Source: Cheilinus undulatus (taxonomy: Eukaryota > Chordata > Actinopteri > Labriformes > Labridae). From it: a stretch of 64,000 bases of DNA. Both the position numbers and the translations under genes were made by a program. Below the pieces are notes generated by a model that saw nothing but the letters and a program-made list of their open reading frames with translations, was not told the DNA's origin and made no database searches. Location: assembly GCF_018320785.1 (NCBI RefSeq), contig NC_054875.1, positions 33,459,657-33,523,656 of the forward strand, read 5' to 3'. This document shows, in pieces, positions 24,001 to 36,560 of this stretch. Each line of letters starts with the position of its first letter. Position 1 is the stretch's first letter.

Positions 24001-25218
24001 ATTTTTATCGACTTAAACTAGACTAAAATAGTTTGAGTTTTCACCTAGTAAAACTAGACAAAAACTATGGGGGGCTAAGATGACCAAAATGTGATGCAAA
24101 CTAACCACTATCTTAATTTAAAGACTAAGACAAGAAAATAGTTGGAGTCCAGAGAGCTATGGTATTCATGGTTTATTTTAAATTGGCCTTTACTGACGTC
24201 CATTACTTCTTTTCTCACTCCCGTTTGCCTTCTGTGTTTGCAGCCATGCAGTCTCATGCACTGGGCATAGAGGGGTGTGTCTTGATGCTAACTAGGACAA
24301 AAATGCACAAGCTTCCAGCTTACAAGTAAATGACATTCATCAATTTAAAAAACATGTCATGAATCTAACCAATTTAAGAAATCTGAAGAAAATAATGGTG
24401 AATGAGGCCCCTTCTTTTTAAAACTATCTTGCTCTAATTTATATCTTTACTCTTTAGTCTGTTTTGCTCATCTCTCACCATCTTCTACGTCCTCCCAACC
24501 TTCTCAAAGCAAGCTGAGAGAAATATCATTTTAGTTTCCAATTATGACATAGGTTGCCCCATGACTTCTTGATCAATCTGTGAGGAAAACTAATGATTTT
24601 ACTCTCACACTTGTCACATTCCACCTTTCCTCAAAAGAAACATAATCCCATGTGATAAAAAGCTTAGAAGACATGGGATGTTTTTTCTACAAAGCATAAT
24701 ATGTCTCTTTGCTGCATTGTTTCCACTAGAAAGTTCTTGTTATTAAGCCTCAAATCATTATCTAGGAAATGTAAGTAAGAGTTTCAGGGATTAAATTAAT
24801 AAAACATGCCTTGAGGAATAGTGAAAGAAGAAAAAAGTCTACTAAGATAGGAGAAAAAATCAAAATAGCTTAACTTTTTTGTTGTTTTTTTAGATATTAT
24901 TGTTACTAAGTAAAACTGGATAAATATCTTGAAGACTTTTTATGTTGTTTGGATACTGCAATGGACATTAAGCATGATAGAAGTCTATGCAGTTCTACTC
25001 AGAGGGCCTGCTTTGTAACAGCAGAATGGGTCTTAAACTAGCTTGTGGAGCCTTTTTGGGTCAAAAAGAGCTACTTGTCTACTGTTATCTGAGCCTAACT
25101 TGACATAATGTGAAGCGAATATGCTGTGGGTGAATTCATTTAATCTTGTGTTTCTTGGAGTTGACTAAGCACGACTAATGCCCTCAGAGTAAACGATGCC
25201 CCCTGGCTGCAGGGAGTT
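20705..25218 (-). other. tp53inp2: Probable long 3'UTR / downstream region of tp53inp2
   Basis: No coding sequence can be supported here. Minus-strand AATAAA signals occur at several places, including about 24173, 23969 and 20713, so the 3'UTR is between about 1 and 4.5 kb long. I cannot say which signal is used. The region holds a run of about 28 A (21065-21092), an A-rich stretch near 22270-22315 and a hAT MITE. Confidence 0.4.
23383..23887. mobile_element. hAT MITE, 505 bp, with target duplication
   Basis: The left end is TAGAGCTGTCAAAAGATT and the right end on minus is TAGGGCTGTCAAGATTAATC, a good inverted pair. The flanks are GTGTAAAA (23375-23382) and GTTTAAAA (23888-23895), an 8-bp duplication with one mismatch. 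TTAATCATG-type motifs repeat inside both ends. The 92-codon frame at 23537-23815 is internal filler. It lies downstream of tp53inp2, possibly within its 3'UTR. Confidence 0.9.
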
Positions 25219-26900
25219 TTAGTGGCAGAAGTTACGCTTGCTGGGCTGGTGAAGGAAGGAGTTTCTGGTGTGGACTGCGTGGCGGGGGACCTGCTCCCTG
25301 GTGAGGTTTTGGCGGTGGATGCGGTTGCGGCTCAGATGGCGCCGCTCGATGCGAGCTTTGCTACGCTGGACCCTCGCCACTTGGGTAACCTTGGCAAGAG
25401 CTCCAGCCTGGGCTGCAGCTCCACGGGCCACCCTGGTGGGCATGCTGCCGTGGGTGGCGGGGACAGCAGCTGGTTCAGCCACTCTGCTGCAAGGATAAAC
25501 AAAAGGGTTTGTCGTGACTGAAGCTAAAACAGGAGGTGAAGGTCAAGAGCAGCTGACACAAATGGTGCTACATTTCTCACCTCACGCTGCTCGCCAGGCT
25601 GATGATGCTCTCCTCTCCCACCACAGACAGGTTGCCGTTGGAAACCATGGAAAGGTTGTTGGAGGAGACGTACACAGACATACTGGGGTGCTCGATGAGC
25701 AGGTCCTCCATCGGGCTGGCCTCTGCTGTGGCTCCCTCTGCAGTGAAACAGGGGGGAGGGGTGACAAACCAACTCTCATCCATGCAGCCTCTCTCTGGGC
25801 CTGACCTACTGCTACCCCCACTGCCCCCACACTCACTTCCAGAGCCAGGGGATACTGACGGGGTGGAAGAGGGCGTGGACAGTCTGTCCCGTCTCGTTGG
25901 GGTCACTGGTGTAGTGGCACCCAAATTTGACGGGCTAACGCTTTCACAAACAAGGGGGTCTGATGATGCTACTGCACCTCTAGCCCGAGCTTTATGTGTC
26001 CTGCGGCGCTTGTGAGGCACATTGAGAACGGGGGCGGGGCATTCAGTTCTTGTATGTGTGTCTTGATGATTTGATTGGTTACTATCTGGGCATGATTGTG
26101 CGATTAATGGGGCTGCTGTCTCATCCTCCGCCTGCATCATGCAGTCAGATTCTTCTGGGCGCATGGCAGCGGTGAAACAGCCAATAAGGACACATGGGAA
26201 GAGGGCAATGGGGTGGCAAAAATGATTTTTTGTAATCAGTCATGCGGGATGAAAAGGGCGATTTTTGTGGGGTCACATACGCACGCGCACACATACCAGC
26301 GTGGGGGATATAGGGGTGTTTAAATTTTTTGGAGGAGAGGGAGAAGAGGGGGTAAGGAAACACAAAACATAAAAGAGTCACATCATTAGTTGTGTTGACC
26401 CTCTGGTTGCGATTATGTCTGTGACATAATGATTTCCCTCTGCTGAGACCTACACTTATATTGAGGCAACAAAGCATATTTAAATACTTGAAAATTGCCT
26501 TTGTCATAAGTTGAATCATAAAGAGGAAAGGGGAAGTTTATGGTTCCATTATTTGACAGACAACTCTCATGTCTGGGCAGCTATATGAGTGAGTGAAGTT
26601 GCAACACACCCTGACTGACTCACCTCACCCCATCATCCCCATCATGCAGGTGACATCAACACTTAGAATGTTAGTTTTGTTGAAGACATGCAAATAGAAC
26701 AAAAATATTCCCTAATATTGATATTTGGCTCCCACATCCACCCAGCCCCGCTGTCACACACTCTGTCGAGACTCACCAGGCAGGTTGACGATCATCCATC
26801 CCTCCTCGTCTGCCTCCGTCACACAGGGCTTGGGTCCCTTCAGCTCTGCTGCCACCTCCTCAACTTCCCCAAACAACAAGTTGCTTAAACGCTGGAACAT
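25219..26900 (-). CDS. tp53inp2: Tumor protein p53-inducible nuclear protein 2 (DOR), complete, 321 aa
   Basis: Coding exons are 26777-26900, 25581-26154 and 25219-25486 (966 nt in all, phases 1 and 2). TP53INP2 shuttles between nucleus and autophagosomes, binds ATG8-family proteins and coactivates nuclear receptors. The N-terminus MFQRLSNLLFGEVEE is followed by an acidic LIR, EEGW-MIV (Trp35 to Val38), the ATG8-binding motif. The second conserved block is MDESWFVTPPPCFTAEG (from residue 166), followed by SPMEDLLIEHPSMSVYV. The C-terminus is rich in Arg (HLSRNRIHRQNLTREQ) and ends FLHQPSKRNFCH, like the family's terminal HQP box. A linker of about 125 residues between the two blocks is Ser/Thr/Pro-rich with a basic patch (HKRRRTHKARAR, about 89-100), making the protein longer than human TP53INP2 (220 aa). 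The last intron ends GCAGCAG, so exon 3 may start at 25486 or 25483. TP53INP1 was considered; synteny with ncoa6 and ggt7 favours TP53INP2. Confidence 0.93.
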
Positions 26901-27499
26901 GACTGCTTGTATTGTCGAGTGTTGATGACTCAGTTGCTGTTTTGTTGTCGTCCACGAAGAAAAAAGCTGTAGCTGCCTTTGTTAATCTCTTATTTGTGTC
27001 AGCGAATTGCTTGTTGCTGTTTTATGCAATTCTATGTGTGATTTTTTTTTTTCTTTTATGAACTTGAAGCCCTTTGCTGGATCTTGGTTTTGACAAACAG
27101 GAGTGGACAGGCTTCAGTAGTGCAAATGTAAGGTTTCACTTGGTTTGGAGCAAAGGCCTGCAAAGAGAGAATAAGAGAGGGAGAGAAAGAGGTTGGTTAG
27201 GGGGAAAACATGTTTCTTTAAAGGAAATCTACAAAAGAGAAGTCTGTCATTGAGTTAATTTCCTACTGTGTTGTCAGAGTGCATTAGATAAACACAAAAA
27301 GTGAGCAAAGTGTGTGGTAAGAGCTTTTTCAGGGTTGTTTCAGGACATATTGAAACACGCTAAAACGATCTTGTGGACTATATTGACAGCTAACAGTCAT
27401 CAATACAGACAACGGCTGTTTGTTGCTCCATATATTTGCACAAAACTCAGAAAGAGACTTCTGTGGAAGAGTGTTTCACTCTAAATAGTCCCTTCTAAC

Positions 27500-29600
27500 C
27501 CCACAGTACCCTTCAACCCACCCCATCACTGACTGAAAGGCAAACTTCAGAAACCTGACTGCTGTGAGGGACAAGTGTGAACAAAAGTCAGGAGGTTTTA
27601 TTAGAAGGTTTTCTTCCAGAAATTTCTCAGGGTTGCATGTGTGAAAATTTGTGCATATTTCAAAAATTTACACTGATATCAAATTAACTGGAAATCAACA
27701 AATGTCCAAATAAGTGAAAAGTGCTGAGGTTATGCATAGACATGGCATGTTTTTGAAGCAGCTAAAGCTGCTTACTCTTCATTCCCAGAAATAAAAAAAA
27801 GAAAACCCTATAGAAAAGGTACTATTTTACCTTTATTTAAGCCTATTCACACATGCTCAAACTTACCTGGTGAGCTGCATGTGTGAATGCATACAACAGA
27901 GTTTTTAATCCAGAATTTACCCTGCTCACCTCCTTATTATTTTTCCATCTCCACCCCTCCACTCACTGATATGCAAACTGCAAGAAAACTTCCCATTGTG
28001 AAGAACAGGTGTGAATAAGAAAGTCAGGAAATGTCAGGAAACTTTCTAGAAAAAAATCCCTGAAAAATTCAGGGTTGCATGTGTGAAAGGGGCTATATAA
28101 TCCCTCAATCACACTTGCACAAAACTTCTGAAAATGTCCTGAATTTGCCTGGGTGAGCTGTGTGTATGAATGTTAACAGTAGAGGTTTTCATTCCTATTA
28201 TTTTCCCATCTTAACTCCTGCAAGAACTGATGTGAAAACTGCTGGAAAATTTACTGTGGCGAGGGACAATTGTGAATGAACAAGTCAGGATTTCTTTTGT
28301 GTTAGGTTTCCCCTAAAATTCAATAAAAATGTCAGGGTTGCATGTATGAAAAAGCTTACATTATCTCTGATTCAAACTTGCACCTGAAAAGTTTCTTGAA
28401 TTTATGTGGATGAGTAGAATGTATGAATGGAAAAAGCAGAAGTTTTTTTTTTAAATCTAGAATTTACCCTAAAATTTCCTTGCTAGCCTTCCTTATGTCT
28501 CCCATCTCAACTCCTCCATTAACTGATGTGCAAACTGCAGGAAAACTTCCTGTTGGGAGGGACAAGCGTGAATATTCAGGTTGGGAAATTTTCTATTTAG
28601 GTTACCCCAAAATTAAATATCAAGGTCGCATGTGTGAAAAGGGCTATATAATTCCTTATTCACATGTGCACAGAACTCCCAAAAGTTTTCTGATTTTTCT
28701 GAATGTGTGAGTGCAAACAACCTAATATCTTACCCTGACTTTACCATGTTTTTTCCTCTTCTTTTCCCCTAGTATTTTCCTTTATCTGCAGCCGTTTTCA
28801 CAAAAGCAAACCTGAAATGTTCTTTATCCTGAAATTTCCTGGCTTGTTTATTCACAACTGCCTTTCACAAGTGTGGGGCAGGGGGGAATATTAGGGGCCT
28901 AGTGGGGAAATTTCAGGTTAAAGTTGGGTCACAACTTTGTTTTTTGCTATTCAGGAAATATTAAGGAGTTTTGTGCCAGTGTAAATACAGACACTGTGTA
29001 GGAAGAAATCACCTGTTGTAAAGGACAGGTGTGAATAAGCAAGGTGAGAAATTTCCTTGGTAGGTTACCCTACATTCCCAGAGGATTCCAGGATTGTATG
29101 TGTGAAAAAGGCATCCCTTATTAACACTTGCACAAAACTCCTGAAAATTGGCTGAATTTGTCTGTGTTTGACATGTGTGAATGCAAAAAGCTTAATATCA
29201 TACCCTGACATACCATGAATTTTCCCCTGCTTGCCCCCATGTATTTTCCTTTCTCTGCAGCCTTTTTCACACATACACCTGAAATATTCTTTATCCTGAA
29301 AATTTACAGACTTGTTTAGTCACACTTGTCTCTCGCAGCAGAAGTTTTCCTGCAGTTTGCCTGTCAGTCAGTAATGGGATGGCAGAGGGGAGAAATACTA
29401 GGGGACTAGCAAGGAAATTTCAGTGTAAAGGTTGGGTTTAAAACTCTGATTTCTACGATTGGTTCACCTGGGTAAATTCTGGAAATTTTCCGGGGTTTTG
29501 TGTGGGTGTGAATAGGGCTTAACAGGCAACATGCAGGAAAACTTCTTGATTTTGAGGACAAGTGTGAACAAGCAAGCCAGGAAACTTCCTGGATATGTAA
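27500..29600. repeat. Array of ~270-bp units, direct and inverted, upstream of tp53inp2
   Basis: Diagnostic blocks recur: GCAAACTGCAGGAAAACTTCC (variants at about 27541, 27970, 28232, 28527), GGGACAAGTGTGAA, and GGTTGCATGTGTGAAAA (about 27631, 28073, 28336, 28624, 29091). Spacings are 263 and 288 bp where adjacent, and roughly double elsewhere. Inverted versions (TTTTCCTGCAGTTTGC at about 29348) occur toward the right. Each unit also has internal dyad symmetry around GGCTATATAATCCCT. No coding frame is kept. Confidence 0.8.
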
Positions 29601-29619
29601 TCATCAGATTGGTTTCTAT

Positions 29620-31800
29620 CTGTGCAAGGACATTATTGACTTTTTGTCTACTTGGTGATGGCACAACAAGCTTTCAAACACACCCATATTGTCAACAGTG
29701 GAAATCTGATCACATACACCTTACTTGTGGATTATCTTGAGTCTTGATTGCTTTTACGTGACTTACTGTCAATATCTGTCCAAGAAAATCATCCTTTAAA
29801 CTTTGTTGTGATTAAAGAAAGTAAGTATTTACTAAGTGTAGTCTCTTTTGTTACATACAGAAACCGGTTAAAGCAAAATGAGGGACCTAGAATGTGTTTG
29901 AATACAGCTGAAAAGCACCAGCGATGTCACTGTGATTGACCTATTTTACACAATCATTACACCAATTCTTAATATAAAAAATTTGATTATGACAGCTTGG
30001 TGACACTTCACTTTCCAATGAATTTGATGTGTAAAGCAGCTACATAGTTTTAAAGCCAAAAAGGAGTGAAGACGTAATAAAAACTCAAATCTAAGTCAAG
30101 TGAATTCATTTGGCAGTTTAAAATATAACTTTTAAAATGACATAAGGATTTAACATGGTTAATAATGTATTTTGAATTCTATTGGTAGGGGAGCACTGAG
30201 TTTTACGAATCATCAGTTAAATCAGCTGCAAGAAGCTGTGCAGAATAGCTGCACTCCCCACCCCCGAGAAGTACAAAACCAATCAGCACAGTGTTTGGTG
30301 ACAGATGGACAGGCCAAAGACAAGGAGGAGGAGGAGGAGGTGAAATAAGGTGAAACAAAGACCTGTGCTCTTTAAAATTTTAAACCGAATGACTATAGAT
30401 ATGATAAGGCATCAGAAGGACAGAGGCATTAGGTTTGTTGGCACTAAGGCAAAGGACAAGTGTCTGGCCTAAATGTGAACATGATGATGTAATGTTGAAC
30501 AGATGTTTGAGCAGCCATCGCTGACGAGACAAACCCTGCGTGTTCAAAGGCTGAGTTCTATTTACTTAAACTGTGAGTGCAGAAAAAAAAGGCGTGACTG
30601 AAGAGACCACAAAGGGCAAATCTCTACCATCTCTTCTGCAACTTGCGGATTCATTGATGTCTTTTGAACTGCAGGATCTCTTCCTGTTTGCTGTTATTCA
30701 TTTGTTTATTAGCTGCTAGTTCTAAGTGTAAGAGATTTACGTTCAAAATTAAAATCTATTTCCATCTACAATCTCTTTGACCCCCAGTCGTCTTTGTCTG
30801 GAAATTCTCATTGAAACCCCAAACATACAACTACTTGTCCCAGCTAAATAGGACCAAAAATAATGAAAGTCAATAATAATAAGGGGAACATGGATTAAAA
30901 CTTGTACAAAAAGCTGAGACATGGAAGGAGATATGCATGGATGCTTGATGGGAAGCTGAAACTTTATGTCCTTATTTGGAAAATCCCCATAGCAGCACCA
31001 GAAATATTACCACAAGAGACAGCCTAAGGCTTTCTATGCAGACTATCCTACTTATGTAAGAGGGAATAAAACTCATTTAACAGATAAAGATAAATGAGCA
31101 GCTTACATAGGTGTACAATAACTTTAGATAATGAGAGGCATATGAACAGGAGAAGAATTTAGTTAGGGAAGATTAGAAGCTTATTTATCCCTAAAATACA
31201 TTAATGTTCTGGATTTAAAATATTAATGTTGTTTCTAACATCATACTTAAAATTTCATCCAATGATTTCATTTAAAAACAATGAGTTTGTTTCAGAAGAA
31301 AACTCCCCATAAATGACCATGCTCTGAGTCTGAACTGAGCTGCTTCAGTGGATCCTCAACACTGAGATTCTTTTATTGCATTCCTTAACAAATAGAAGCT
31401 AAAGTCATGAGGCTGTGACAAATAAATAGAGATAAACAAACTTCTGGTAGCAAGGCCGGAGGGCTGCTTTGCATAAGGTGCAGCACACATCCACAAAACA
31501 CACAACCTTAATATGGACTACAGGAAATCATTCTAGGGGGATTTGATAAGTCTGATGACTGCAACAACTCATCCAGAGCTATCTATGTGGGTGTAAATAT
31601 AGGTAAGGACACTGACAACACTGCCTGTAATGACCACTGATAAGGCTCTTATGGCAGGGACCAAAAGACATGTAGAGGCATTATGTAACACCAGATAAAT
31701 GTCATCAGAAGTTCACTTTTAGAAACAAAAAGATTAGCCATTCCATCAATCTAACCTATGGTCTCATTACTTTCAAGCATTTCTCACTCCTTTTTCCATT
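29620..31800. other. Intronic/intergenic DNA, nothing identified
   Basis: A+T-rich DNA between the 270-bp-unit array and the AGCTA-rich element. It contains a short GGA repeat (about 30324-30342) and no protein-like frame. It probably belongs to the long 5' intron of tp53inp2. Confidence 0.4.
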
Positions 31801-31819
31801 TATCACTTATTTGATGAGA

Positions 31820-32775
31820 CAGTCTGGCAGCAGACCTTTCATCTCTGACAGCCACTCTCTGTTCATCTGAGACAGTGTATCGAATGTATGTAGAATGGTA
31901 CTGCATTAATTTGCTGGTACAACATATTTCAAGTTTTTTTTTTTATTCAACTTTATTCATAAACAAAGTCAAAGTAAGACACTACAGACCCAGCAACACT
32001 TAATATATAAAACAGAGAAAACAGCAGGGGTCTAATCAGGGTCTAATCCAGGATTTAATTATGTATAGACCCGTTTTAAAAGTAGTTACACGAACTGTGG
32101 TCTACAGCTTTGTTAGCTTAAGCTAAAGCTAACATAGCTACACTGGCTATGTAATTAACGTTAATACATAAGCCAGTAGCTTTAGCAACGTGAGCTTTAG
32201 CAAAACAAAGCTACAGCTATGTAAGCTACACTGACTACATAATAAACTGCAATGCATAAGCTAATGTATCTTAGCTAAATCAATGTGAGCTTTGGCAAAC
32301 TTAGCTTAAGCTAGCATAGCAATGTAGAGAATATGCCTACTTAGTTTACGTAGCTGCTTTGTGTGCTTATCTACATAGCTCTGCTATCTAGGTAGCTCCA
32401 TTATCTATGTAGCTCTGTAAGCTACGTCGCTCCATTAGCTATGTAGCTATGTTACCAATGTGGCTTATGTAGCTAATGGAGCTACATAAGCTACGCTTGC
32501 CATCTTAGAATGTTTTTTTTATGGAGGATGTGCTTTTTTCCTGTAAGCAGGCTGTTTACTTGGCTTTAATAAATGTTTTGCAATCAGGTTTTGCAGGTCA
32601 GGTTTTTAATTTTCAACATATGGTATCCTAACCATTACCTTAATCCTTATCCAAACTGTAAACAGAAGTTTGATCTGACTTTATTATGAAAGTTTAAGCT
32701 TGTATTTCCATTCTGAGATGTACAACATCTCAGAATAGTCTGAGAGCGGCCGTCAGAGATGTAGGGTCTGCAGCC
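31820..32775. mobile_element. AGCTA-rich non-autonomous element, copy 1, with inverted ends
   Basis: The left end AGTCTGGCAGCAGACC...ATCTCTGACAGCC (31821-31853) pairs with the right end read on minus, AGTTCAGGCTGCAGACC...ATCTCTGACGGCC. After the left end come ACTTTATTCATAAACAAAGT and TTAATTATGTATAGACC. About 400 bp then carry many TAGCTACATAGCT/GTTAGCTT motifs, followed by ATCCTAACCATTACCTTAA. Three more copies follow (38.9, 40.0 and 51.2 kb). No target duplication was recognised, so the superfamily is unknown. Confidence 0.7.
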
Positions 32776-34148
32776 TGAACTCTCTCAAGTTTGAATATTT
32801 ATTATATTGTATAGAGAGTTATGATGTTATAATTATAAGGACATGTTGGATTATTTAGGATGTTGTGAAACATTTATCCTGAGATAACAAGTCAAAAATA
32901 TCCCCCTGTGTTGTTTTTAGCCATGTAAAACAGTAATAAGTTAGAATGACTGAATGGAGAAAACCTGCTCCAGAGAATTAATTCTTAGATTTTCCTGCGT
33001 GCCCAGGATATTGCCTTTTTATTGACTTGCCGTGTAACAAGATGTTTCCTGAAACTTGAAATATGACTTCTCTTTTTCCATTTTTCTCTACTACTGTCTC
33101 TTTAAAAGGAGGACGAGCCAAGTCAGATGGGCGTGGTCTCACGGAATGAAAACAAGACGTAACAAGACGCTCGTTTACGTCACGGACGCTTACAGACAGA
33201 AGCTTCAGCCTATTTGGCGAATAAAGAAAAAAACACAAGTCTGAGTTGCAAACGTAGCGAAATTGTGTCATATACGACTGTGTTTGTGGCACATATACCG
33301 TTTACTTTTCCTACGGTACATTTTGCCTCTATAATCCACGTCTGAAAGGTGACTCTTGTCGACGGTTATCGTATGGAGTAGAAAATGTTATAAATATTCT
33401 CATAGCCACAGTGTCTACATTAGAAAACGACAAAGACGCCTTAAAATGAATGTCGTTAAAACAAATCTGCACATCGGACCTAGATTACTGGCTGTCAGGG
33501 AGAAAGGCAGGACCTAATTGTGTAGGGAAGCTAGGTTAGACATGAATTATCTGTGTAAGCCGTACAGCTGAGGGGTCAAAGCAATGACAGTTGTGGCTCA
33601 GCGACACTGCACGAAAGTCATCGACTGTGAAGGCCAATAACAATAGAATAAAAACACTTATTTCCACTGGATAACACCAGAGGTTATTTTTGACCAAAAT
33701 CTAGCACACAATAAGGTCCGCCTCCCTGGAAAACATCAACATCCGCCATCGACTCGACTCCACATCAGCATTTGGTGCAATTTACAAAGCAACGGCTGCT
33801 GGCATCCTGAGAGATTATGTGCTCACTGGCGTCAATTTTCAGGATACAGGACGTCGAATCGACCTAATTTAGCCGTTTAGTTTGGGTTACTGCTTTCAGA
33901 TCCTTACATGACCTAATAATAGGTCCTCACGAATTATATCACACAGCAGCGGCCAAGGATAGCAAATAATTGAGACAGAGACAGACAAGTATGTAATTCT
34001 ACATGTTCTAGGATTACATAAAGGCTGATATGTGATGTTTCTGCTGATAAGATTAAGATGACTGCAGCAGCTCGATTTCTCTTAATAGCACATAGCAATG
34101 AACACAAAACACAAGTATGAGACTTAAGCAAAGAAAGGAATGGCTTAC

Positions 34149-34610
34149 CTGCCTTTGCAATGTTATTCAAGTTGTAAACGAGATCTCAAACACAGTAGAA
34201 ACGTCAACAATTCTTAAAGCACAGCTTTAGATAGTCTTTAAGTGAGGTAGTTAAAACACCATGATATAAAAATAAAAGGCTTTCTTCTTAGAAGAAGATC
34301 TTCGTGTAAAAATTTTTACACTGATGCTCTTTTAGATCATAACATCTGCAGCTTTTTACCCCCTACTCTCTTTTATATTTTCCGCTGCAGATTTTTCCTT
34401 CTGTTTATTGCTGCCCCCAGCTGATCCTCGGATCAGAATGTAGAGCGTACAAAACAGCTGATTGTGAGATCACAATACGCTCGTGCACGCCCCTCTCCCC
34501 GCCCACACCAAACAAACTAGCCAATCAGAATATTACACAAGCCAAGAGCCGGGCCTCTCTAGGTAACAGGGTGGGGGCTGGGAGGAGAGAGAAACTGTCA
34601 ACCGGCAACC
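34149..34610 (-). promoter_or_regulatory. tp53inp2: Candidate non-coding first exon and promoter of tp53inp2
   Basis: A strong minus-strand donor (AAAGGCAG then GTAAGCCA) follows position 34149. Higher up, where a minus-strand promoter would lie, are a GC box (CCCCGCCC, 34497-34504) and a CCAAT box (34521-34525) in a locally GC-richer stretch. This would give a first exon of about 300 bp and a 7-kb intron to the start-codon exon, with a possible acceptor at 26937. The link to tp53inp2 is inferred from orientation and position only. Confidence 0.4.
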
Positions 34611-35184
34611 AGATGGAAACTCAGCTCAGGGACTGATCCCTGATCAGCTTCTGCTTTCCCCGTCTTTGCTTTTTTCTGTTATGGCTGGGGGATGGGAAAC
34701 TGATGCCGAGTCTGTGCCAATAAATCTTTTGTAAAAGCTTCAATGACAAGAAAAAATGAAGATCTGTTGACAGAGAAGTGATTCAATTGTCAACTTGTTT
34801 TCTAATTCATACATAGGCTATAAAGCACCATTTACTACATGCTATTGCAACTATTGCAGTAACTCCTGAATAGACTTTTGACCCCTGAGTGTATTTTTGT
34901 GTCATATAATTTATTATGTAATCTTTTTTTAACGTTAGGCTGCATCATCTTATCTCTGTGTTTACTTTTCAGCAGGTGCAATACATGTCATCCGCCCCAT
35001 GGAAGACAAGGTTACTTCAAGCCTTTGCATATTTTGTGATACAGTTATACAATCAATTATATTCTCTAAACTATCCTGCCAGTTTTAAATACCTTCAAAA
35101 AATATAAAAGCTTCTCTAAGATAGTGATGCTGGTGATGTTACTTTAAATCATAATTGTAAATAGACTTTCCCCCCTCCCCCTCA

Positions 35185-35375
35185 ACATCCATGCTCCCAC
35201 TCCGCCTTGTTAGGGAGGACCTCCACGTGCCACTCAGCGTAAACCAACCAATCAGAGAAGCTTTTTCAGAATGCAGCATTTAAGTAACCAATGAGATGTG
35301 GAGGGGGTTTTAAAACCCCTGATGGTCACCTTTTCACTCTGCAGTCTATGAAGCTTTGACAAGACCTACTGGCTT
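35185..35375 (+). promoter_or_regulatory. Compact promoter-like cluster without a recognised gene
   Basis: In order on plus: an E-box CACGTG (35224-35229), CCAAT boxes at 35248-35252 and 35288-35292, and a TTTTAAAA TATA-like core inside the 16-bp palindrome GGGGTTTTAAAACCCC (35304-35319). Spacing and order match a plus-strand RNA polymerase II promoter with a start near 35345. No credible coding frame follows, so it could serve a non-coding transcript, a distant exon, or be an enhancer. Confidence 0.4.
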
Positions 35376-35774
35376 TTATTACTGCATATTAACCAAAGTG
35401 ATTACTGTTGATGTAACCGTGTGTATTTGGGTGGGAGGTCATCCTGGTTGGCCGTGTGTGAAGTCTGTTGAGTATTGTCCATAGAAGTGTCTTTATTGGG
35501 TTTTTATTCCTTACAGTGTGTAAGTGTGTGCTGATGTGCATGTGTACCTGTGTACTAAAAACATTTAAAGCAAATTTGTTTGGCAAGAATAGGAAAACAG
35601 GTATTTATTGCCTTGTTTACTCTACAGTCCATATATTTTATAACAGGTTGGTTTGAGTCTTCACAGAACTGGCTTGGTCACTCAAAAGTCTAAACACTTC
35701 CTGTCCTTAAAAAGAGTTTCAGATTCCTTTGTCCACCCGTCTCAGCCCAATGAGCCCTAACTGTAAAATGTTTC

Positions 35775-36560
35775 TTATTCAGGCCTGCCCACAGAATTTA
35801 CCAGGCCCTTGAAAAAAAAATCAGTGAACTGGCCCTTCAGTTGTGATTTATTTAAGGTATCAGTACATGTCTGTTGGCTCAGTAGCATTAGTGTAAGCAT
35901 CCTGGCTAAAAGTTACTTCATTTTTAAGTTATAATTAGGTTCTGAAGTTCAAATTATGAACTTGTGACACTTTGAAACCCCATTTTCATCACGGTTTCTG
36001 TACATGTGCCACACTTGTTTCCACATTACACCCATTTTTGTCACTTTTAGCCAATTTCTACTGTTTTTAAACCACTTTTCACTCATTTAGCCACCTACTT
36101 TTGCTCCTTATTGCCATTTTTAACCAATTTTTAAAACTTATAATCAATTTTTGACCTTTTTAACCACTTTTCACAATTTTCCCACCTATTTTTGTCACTC
36201 TTTACCTCTCTTAAACCATATTTGCTGCTTTAACCTATTTTTGCTTCATTAAGGGTTAACATTTTAATAAAATGCTACATTTTATGACAGCATAGATTTA
36301 TAATATTCTTTTTCTGTTGCCTTGATTGAATTGGCTATTATTCAGGTTAAATATAAGATATGGTTACCACAGATTAACTTTACAATTGACCTCCTTGGGC
36401 CCCTCATTTGGTGGGGCCCCAGAAAGCTCTCCCCTTTATCGGTTATATTTGGCAATTACTTCTGGAACATTTTTAAATGGAATCTGCAAGTAGTCAGTTT
36501 ATATATGGCTTTAACCTATATAGAATCTGATATTATGTTGTGTGCAACATTACAGAGGCC
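35775..36560. repeat. T-rich dispersed repeat family, copy B
   Basis: It starts near CAGGCCTGCCCACAGAA, has the CCACTTTT/CCATTTTTAACC run at 35985-36240, then CAGGTTAAATATAAGATATG followed by GGTTACCACAGATTAAC, and GGGGCCCCAGAAAGCTCTC. The order and spacing match copy A at 18.3-19.5 kb. The frame at 36322-36564 is not a gene. Confidence 0.75.

Noticed and set aside
25222-26015. Several plus-strand frames of 76-137 codons
   Set aside because: Antisense shadows of tp53inp2 exons 2 and 3, open because of the GC-rich coding sequence.
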